NCBI GenBank assembly: GCA_050693035.1
Contig: JBOGWB010000005.1
Span: 1 to 9,491, forward strand
Source of the DNA: DASYVD01 sp050693035
GTDB taxonomy: Bacteria; Actinomycetota; UBA4738; CALAEC01
Length of the DNA stretch: 9,491 bases
Direction: 5' to 3'
Each line of letters starts with the position of its first letter. The first letter of the stretch is position 1. The notes under the pieces were generated by a model. It saw only the letters and a list, made by a program, of their open reading frames with translations, made no database searches and was not told the origin of the DNA. Below, in pieces: positions 6,045 to 9,491 of this stretch. The translations under genes and the position numbers were made by a program.

Positions 6045-7226
6045 ATGGCGCGGCGACACCTGTTCACCTCGGAGTCGGTGACCGAGGGGCACCCCGACAA
6101 GCTGGCCGACCAGATCTCGGACGCGGTCCTGGACGCCATCATGGCCGATGACCCCATGGGGCGGGTGGCCTGCGAGACGCTGGTCACGACGGGGGTCGTG
6201 TTCGTGGCGGGGGAGATCACCACCTCGACCTACGTGGAGATCCCCAAGGTCGTCCGGGAGACCGTCACCTCCATCGGATACACGGACGCCAAGTTCGGGA
6301 TCGACGGCGACACCTGCGGCGTGATCACCGCGATCCAGCCCCAGTCCGCCGACATCGACCGCGGGGTGAGCAAGGCGTTCGAGTCCAAGGGCGGGTCGGC
6401 CGACGAGCTCGACCTCATCGGGGCGGGAGACCAGGGCATGATGTTCGGCTACGCGAGCCGGGAGACCGACGAGCTCATGCCGCTCCCGATCGCCATGGCC
6501 CACCGCCTGGCCAAGCGACTCGCCGATGTCCGCAAGGCGGGCATCCTCTCCTACCTCCGCCCCGACGGGAAGAGCCAGGTGACCATCGAGTACGAGGACG
6601 GCCGGCCCGTCGGCGTGGACACTGTCCTGATCTCCGCCCAGCACGCGGCCGACGCCGACGTGGGCGGCACGATGACAGCCGACGTCCGGGAGCACGTGGT
6701 GTTGCCGGTGATCTCTGAGATGGGGTTCGAGGACCCCCAACGCGTCCTGGTGAATCCAACCGGGCGGTTCGAGATCGGGGGGCCGAAAGCGGATACCGGG
6801 CTCACCGGCCGGAAGATCATGGTCGATTCCTACGGGGGCATGGCCCCGCACGGCGGCGGGTGCTTCTCCGGGAAGGACCCCACCAAGGTCGACCGCTCCG
6901 CCGCGTACATGGCCCGGTATGTCGCCAAGAACGTCGTTGCCGCCGGGCTCGCCGCTCGCGTCCAGCTCCAGGTGGCCTACGCCATCGGCACCGCCCAGCC
7001 CGTGTCGTTCGTCCTCGAGGACTTCGGGACGGGGGAGGTGGATCCGGAGCGGCTCGAGGCCACCCTCCGGCAGACGTTCGACTTCCGGCCCGCGGCCATC
7101 ATCGAGCAGCTGGACCTCCGTCGCCCGATCTACCGGGAGACCGCCTGCTACGGTCACTTCGGCCGGAAGGGGTTCTCCTGGGAGGAGACCGACCGGGCCG
7201 AGGACCTCCGCCGCGCCTTCGAGTAA
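6045..7226 (+). CDS. metK: S-adenosylmethionine synthetase
   Basis: The 393-aa cytoplasmic enzyme makes S-adenosylmethionine from methionine and ATP. Signatures are GHPDK with His16, Asp18 and Lys19 (N-terminus, ATP/Mg binding), GAGDQG at 126-131, and the phosphate-binding loop GGGCFSGKDPTKVDRSAAY around Cys273. Cys in place of the more common Ala in that loop is allowed in the family signature. Length is close to the usual 380-405. The start is ATG 6045: MARRHLFTSESVTEGHPDK is the normal N-terminus, and a promoter ends just before it. The reading frame is open further upstream into the cyclase gene, but that extension is not coding. It lies 61 bases after the cyclase and 4 bases before priA, and probably drives priA and def from the same promoter. 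Confidence 0.98.
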   Translation: MARRHLFTSESVTEGHPDKLADQISDAVLDAIMADDPMGRVACETLVTTGVVFVAGEITTSTYVEIPKVVRETVTSIGYTDAKFGIDGDTCGVITAIQPQSADIDRGVSKAFESKGGSADELDLIGAGDQGMMFGYASRETDELMPLPIAMAHRLAKRLADVRKAGILSYLRPDGKSQVTIEYEDGRPVGVDTVLISAQHAADADVGGTMTADVREHVVLPVISEMGFEDPQRVLVNPTGRFEIGGPKADTGLTGRKIMVDSYGGMAPHGGGCFSGKDPTKVDRSAAYMARYVAKNVVAAGLAARVQLQVAYAIGTAQPVSFVLEDFGTGEVDPERLEATLRQTFDFRPAAIIEQLDLRRPIYRETACYGHFGRKGFSWEETDRAEDLRRAFE

Positions 7227-7230
7227 GCGG

Positions 7231-9033
7231 GTGAGCCGCCCGGTGGCGGTGGCCGTCGACCTTCCACGGCTCGAGCTGGACAAGCCCTTCACGTACTCGG
7301 CGCCCGACGACGTGGGGATGGGCCAGCTGGTGTCGGTTCCCTTCCACGGGCGAACGGTCAAGGGCTGGGTCCTGGGGGAGACCGACGACGTCCCGAGGCG
7401 GATCCTTCCCGTGCGCCGGGTGCTCTCTCGGGTCCCCCTCTTCGAAGAGCGGCTGCTGGCGCTGTACCGGTGGATGGCCGAGCGGTACGTGGTCCCGCTG
7501 GCCACCGTGATCGGCCGGGCCCATCCCCCCCGGGTCGCCGGCGAGGAGGAGGGCTGGGAACCCGTCGAGCCGGTGTCGGCGCCTCCGGCGAACGGCCCGG
7601 GAGTCCTCGGCCAGTACGAGGGTGGGGACCGCCTCCTCGAGTCATGCCGGGGGGGCGGGGGAGCGTTCGTCCTCCGGCCGCTGCCGGACGACGAGGCCGC
7701 GGCATGCGTGCAGGCGGTGTCGGTGTGCCTGGCGGGGGGGCGCGACGCCATCGTGGTGGTCCCCGAGGCCGGGCCGGTGCCGCACACCGCCCGGGTGGCG
7801 ACGGAGGCCTTCCCCGCCGCGGCCCTGCTGTTCGTGGGGGGCGAGCCCCGGGAGCGCTACCGGGCCTGGCTGGACGTGCTGGCCGGACGGTATCGGGTCG
7901 TGGCGGGGTCCCGTTCCGCCGTGTTCGCTCCGGTCCGCCGGCTCGGGCTGGTGTGGGTGAACCGGGAGGCCCATCCGGGACACCGTGAGGAGCGAGCCCC
8001 CTACCACCACGTCCGGGAGGTGGCTCTGGCCCGGGCCCGCCTGGAGGGGGCGGTGTGCGTGCTGGCCGCCCACGGTCCCAGCGCCGAGGCGGTGGCCGAG
8101 GCGGAGGAGGGCCGAGCCGTGGCCGTCCGGGCCCCCCGGGACCGGGAGCGAGAGGCGGCTCCGCTGGTGGAGGTGGTCCGCCCGGCCGAGGAGGATCGGT
8201 CCCCGCGGCTGGCCCAGGCCCTCAAGAGCGCGGCGGGCGCGTTCCTCCTGGTGTCCCGGCGGGGCTACGGGGTGGCTCGGATGTGCCGAGCTTGCGGCGA
8301 GCCCGCCCGCTGCTCGGCGTGCGGGGGGCCCGTGGTGATCCGCCGGGGGGAGCCCCGGTGCGCGGTGTGCGGCTCCGAGGCTCGCTGTTCGAACTGCGGC
8401 GGCCGGACATTCGGGGTGGAGCGGGGCGGCACGGAGCGTCTCCAGGAATGGGCCTCCCGGACCACCGTCCTTCCCGTCACTCGTGTCGACGAGGGGGACC
8501 ACGCGGTGCCTCCCGGCAAGGGGAGTGTCGTGGTGGCCACGGCGGCGGGGGTGAAGGACTTCGGTCCCCGCCGGGTGGACCTGGTGGGTGTGCTCGACCC
8601 CGACCGGGCGCGCCGCCGGGCCGGTCTCCACGCCGCCGAACAGGCCCTGGCCACCTGGATGGAGGCCGCGGTGTGGGCGGGGCCCAGGCGGGGAGGCGGC
8701 AGGGTGGTGGTTCACACGCGGGAGCCCGGGGACCCTGCCGTCCAGGCTCTGGTGCGCTGGGACCCGTGGCACTTCCACCGTCTCGAGCGCCGGCGGAGTG
8801 AGGAGGCGGGGTTCCCCCCCGGATGCCCGGTGTTCCGGTTGCTGGGAGCAGAGGGCATCGGGGAGGCCCTGGAGGCGCTCGGGCCCGTAACCCTTCTGGT
8901 CTCTCGGCCCGAGGATGAGACAGTATGCTTGGTCGCGCTGCGGCCCGAGCAGGTGCCCTCCTTCCGACACCGGGTCCTCGAGCTGATCGAGGAAGGGGTG
9001 GTCCGGCGGGTGGAGGCCGAGCCGCAGCTCTGA
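7231..9033 (+). CDS. priA: Replication restart protein PriA, actinobacterial type without helicase motifs
   Basis: 600 aa, shorter than E. coli PriA (732). The N-terminal 3'-DNA-binding domain begins with VAVDLPRLELDKPFTYSAPD and GQLVSVPFHGR, as in PriA. The zinc region has eight cysteines in four CxxC pairs (352/355, 361/364, 377/380, 386/389). The ATPase motifs are gone: there is no GxGKT P-loop (the place reads VVVPEAGPVP), the DEAH box region reads WVNREAHPGH, and the motif VI region (VAGRAGR in active PriA) reads AAVWAGPRRGG. Near the C-terminus the WDPWHFHRLERRR and AGFPPGCPVFRLL segments are PriA-like. Actinobacterial PriA proteins are known to lack these motifs and are annotated as probable PriA; a DNA-binding or loading role is more likely than unwinding. 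The GTG start at 7231 is 4 bases after metK; a GTG at 7243 is an alternative. Reading-frame openness upstream into metK is a GC effect. Confidence 0.91.
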   Translation: MSRPVAVAVDLPRLELDKPFTYSAPDDVGMGQLVSVPFHGRTVKGWVLGETDDVPRRILPVRRVLSRVPLFEERLLALYRWMAERYVVPLATVIGRAHPPRVAGEEEGWEPVEPVSAPPANGPGVLGQYEGGDRLLESCRGGGGAFVLRPLPDDEAAACVQAVSVCLAGGRDAIVVVPEAGPVPHTARVATEAFPAAALLFVGGEPRERYRAWLDVLAGRYRVVAGSRSAVFAPVRRLGLVWVNREAHPGHREERAPYHHVREVALARARLEGAVCVLAAHGPSAEAVAEAEEGRAVAVRAPRDREREAAPLVEVVRPAEEDRSPRLAQALKSAAGAFLLVSRRGYGVARMCRACGEPARCSACGGPVVIRRGEPRCAVCGSEARCSNCGGRTFGVERGGTERLQEWASRTTVLPVTRVDEGDHAVPPGKGSVVVATAAGVKDFGPRRVDLVGVLDPDRARRRAGLHAAEQALATWMEAAVWAGPRRGGGRVVVHTREPGDPAVQALVRWDPWHFHRLERRRSEEAGFPPGCPVFRLLGAEGIGEALEALGPVTLLVSRPEDETVCLVALRPEQVPSFRHRVLELIEEGVVRRVEAEPQL

Positions 9034-9042
9034 GGCCCTCAG
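9030..9042 (+). other. Small hairpin across the priA stop codon
   Basis: CTGAG (9030-9034) and CTCAG (9038-9042) form a perfect 5-base stem with a 3-base loop. It covers the priA TGA and the first two bases of the def Shine-Dalgarno site. There is no T tract, so it is not a typical terminator; a mild translational effect is possible. Confidence 0.3.
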
Positions 9043-9047
9043 GAAGG
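9041..9047 (+). promoter_or_regulatory. Shine-Dalgarno site of def
   Basis: AGGAAGG, 6 bases before ATG 9054, fixes the def start. Confidence 0.75.
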
Positions 9048-9053
9048 CGAGAG

Positions 9054-9491
9054 ATGTCGACGCTTCCCATCCGCATCTTCGGCGACCCGGTCCTTCGGGA
9101 TCCGGCCGGCCCGGTCGAGTCCTTCGACGCGGGGCTCCGCCGGCTGGCCGAGGACATGATCCAGACCATGCACGAGGCTCCCGGGGTGGGGCTGGCCGCT
9201 CCTCAGGTGGGGAGGTCCATCCGCCTCATCGTGTTCGACGTCGGGGACGAGGCGGGCGCCCGCGCCCTGGCCAACCCGGTGCTCAAGAACGAGTGGGGGG
9301 AGCAGATCGGGGACGAGGGGTGCCTGTCCGTTCCCGGCCTGTACTACCCGGTGACGCGGGCCCAGAAGGTGTGGGCGGAGGCCGTCGACCTCGACGGCCA
9401 CGAGGTGACCGTGGAAGCGGAGGACCTCCTGGCCCGGGTGCTCCAGCACGAGGTGGACCACCTGAACGGCGTCCTGTTCATCGACCGGCTC
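9054..9491 (+). CDS. def: Peptide deformylase, 3' end outside the window
   Basis: Partial gene: 146 codons are present and the frame is open at the window end, with perhaps 15-40 residues missing. It removes the formyl group from the N-terminal methionine of new proteins at the ribosome. All three family motifs are present: GVGLAAPQVG, EGCLSVPG with metal ligand Cys90, and QHEVDHLNG with His132, catalytic Glu133 and His136, at the same numbering as E. coli PDF. ATG 9054 follows an AGGAAGG site. It lies 20 bases after priA, and fmt is the gene expected next from the conserved order. All catalytic residues lie within the visible part, so the truncation is only due to the window edge. Confidence 0.96.
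   Translation, partial: MSTLPIRIFGDPVLRDPAGPVESFDAGLRRLAEDMIQTMHEAPGVGLAAPQVGRSIRLIVFDVGDEAGARALANPVLKNEWGEQIGDEGCLSVPGLYYPVTRAQKVWAEAVDLDGHEVTVEAEDLLARVLQHEVDHLNGVLFIDRL

Noticed and set aside
4286..6223. Long minus-strand open frame (645 codons) opposite the cyclase gene
   Set aside because: Its translation is low-complexity and Arg/Gly/Pro-rich with no recognisable domain, and it is antisense to a clear four-domain gene. High GC leaves few stops on the opposite strand.
5859..7787. Long minus-strand open frame (642 codons) opposite metK and priA
   Set aside because: It spans two unmistakable genes on the + strand and has no motif of its own; a GC-driven shadow.
7642..8970. Minus-strand open frame opposite priA
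   Set aside because: Composition typical of an antisense shadow; no domain seen, and the + strand holds the PriA cysteine cluster.
1..9491. CRISPR array, tRNA/rRNA, insertion sequence or phage module
   Set aside because: No regularly spaced repeats, no RNA gene structure, no transposase or integrase motif and no long terminal repeats were seen on either strand.

Overview
The window is about 9.5 kb of very GC-rich DNA. All ten genes are on the + strand and lie nearly end to end. The order pyrE - mihF - gmk - rpoZ - coaBC - (diguanylate cyclase) - metK - priA - def is a variant of the housekeeping cluster known from Actinomycetota (there typically pyrF - mihF - gmk - rpoZ - coaBC - metK - priA - def/fmt). 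Three other features also point to Actinomycetota: the actinobacterial-type integration host factor, a PriA that has lost its helicase motifs, and a DUF222/13E12-type HNH protein. I cannot resolve the class; an uncultured lineage is likely because pyrE sits in the place usually held by pyrF.

Layout. Bases 1-70 are a short leader with a -10 box. Bases 71-1207 encode a DUF222-HNH nuclease-like protein, the only accessory-looking gene at the left. Bases 1217-1786 are pyrE. A 116-base gap carries a good promoter and Shine-Dalgarno site for mihF (1903-2217). Then come gmk (to 2822, start codon unresolved), rpoZ (2819-3070, overlapping gmk by 4 bases) and coaBC (3072-4289). A four-domain Hpt-REC-REC-GGDEF protein (4340-5983) is inserted before metK (6045-7226). 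priA (7231-9033) and the 5' part of def (from 9054, cut by the window end) follow.

The genes cover pyrimidine and purine nucleotide synthesis (pyrE, gmk), nucleoid structure (mihF), the transcription machinery (rpoZ), two cofactors (CoA and S-adenosylmethionine), replication restart (priA) and N-terminal processing of new proteins (def). The cyclic-di-GMP synthase is the odd one out: a signalling gene inside a growth-linked cluster.

Points of most interest: (1) three genes (HNH, pyrE, metK) have a -10 box ending only 7-8 bases before the ATG, the layout of leaderless transcripts; (2) gmk has no ATG, GTG or TTG that would keep its P-loop; (3) the cyclase has a degenerate first receiver and an intact second one, with an Hpt domain in front; (4) a perfect TATAAT inside the 3' end of gmk uses the only ATA codon I found in the window and probably drives rpoZ. 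I saw no RNA genes, CRISPR array, insertion sequence or phage genes, and nothing that amounts to a clearly new multi-gene system.
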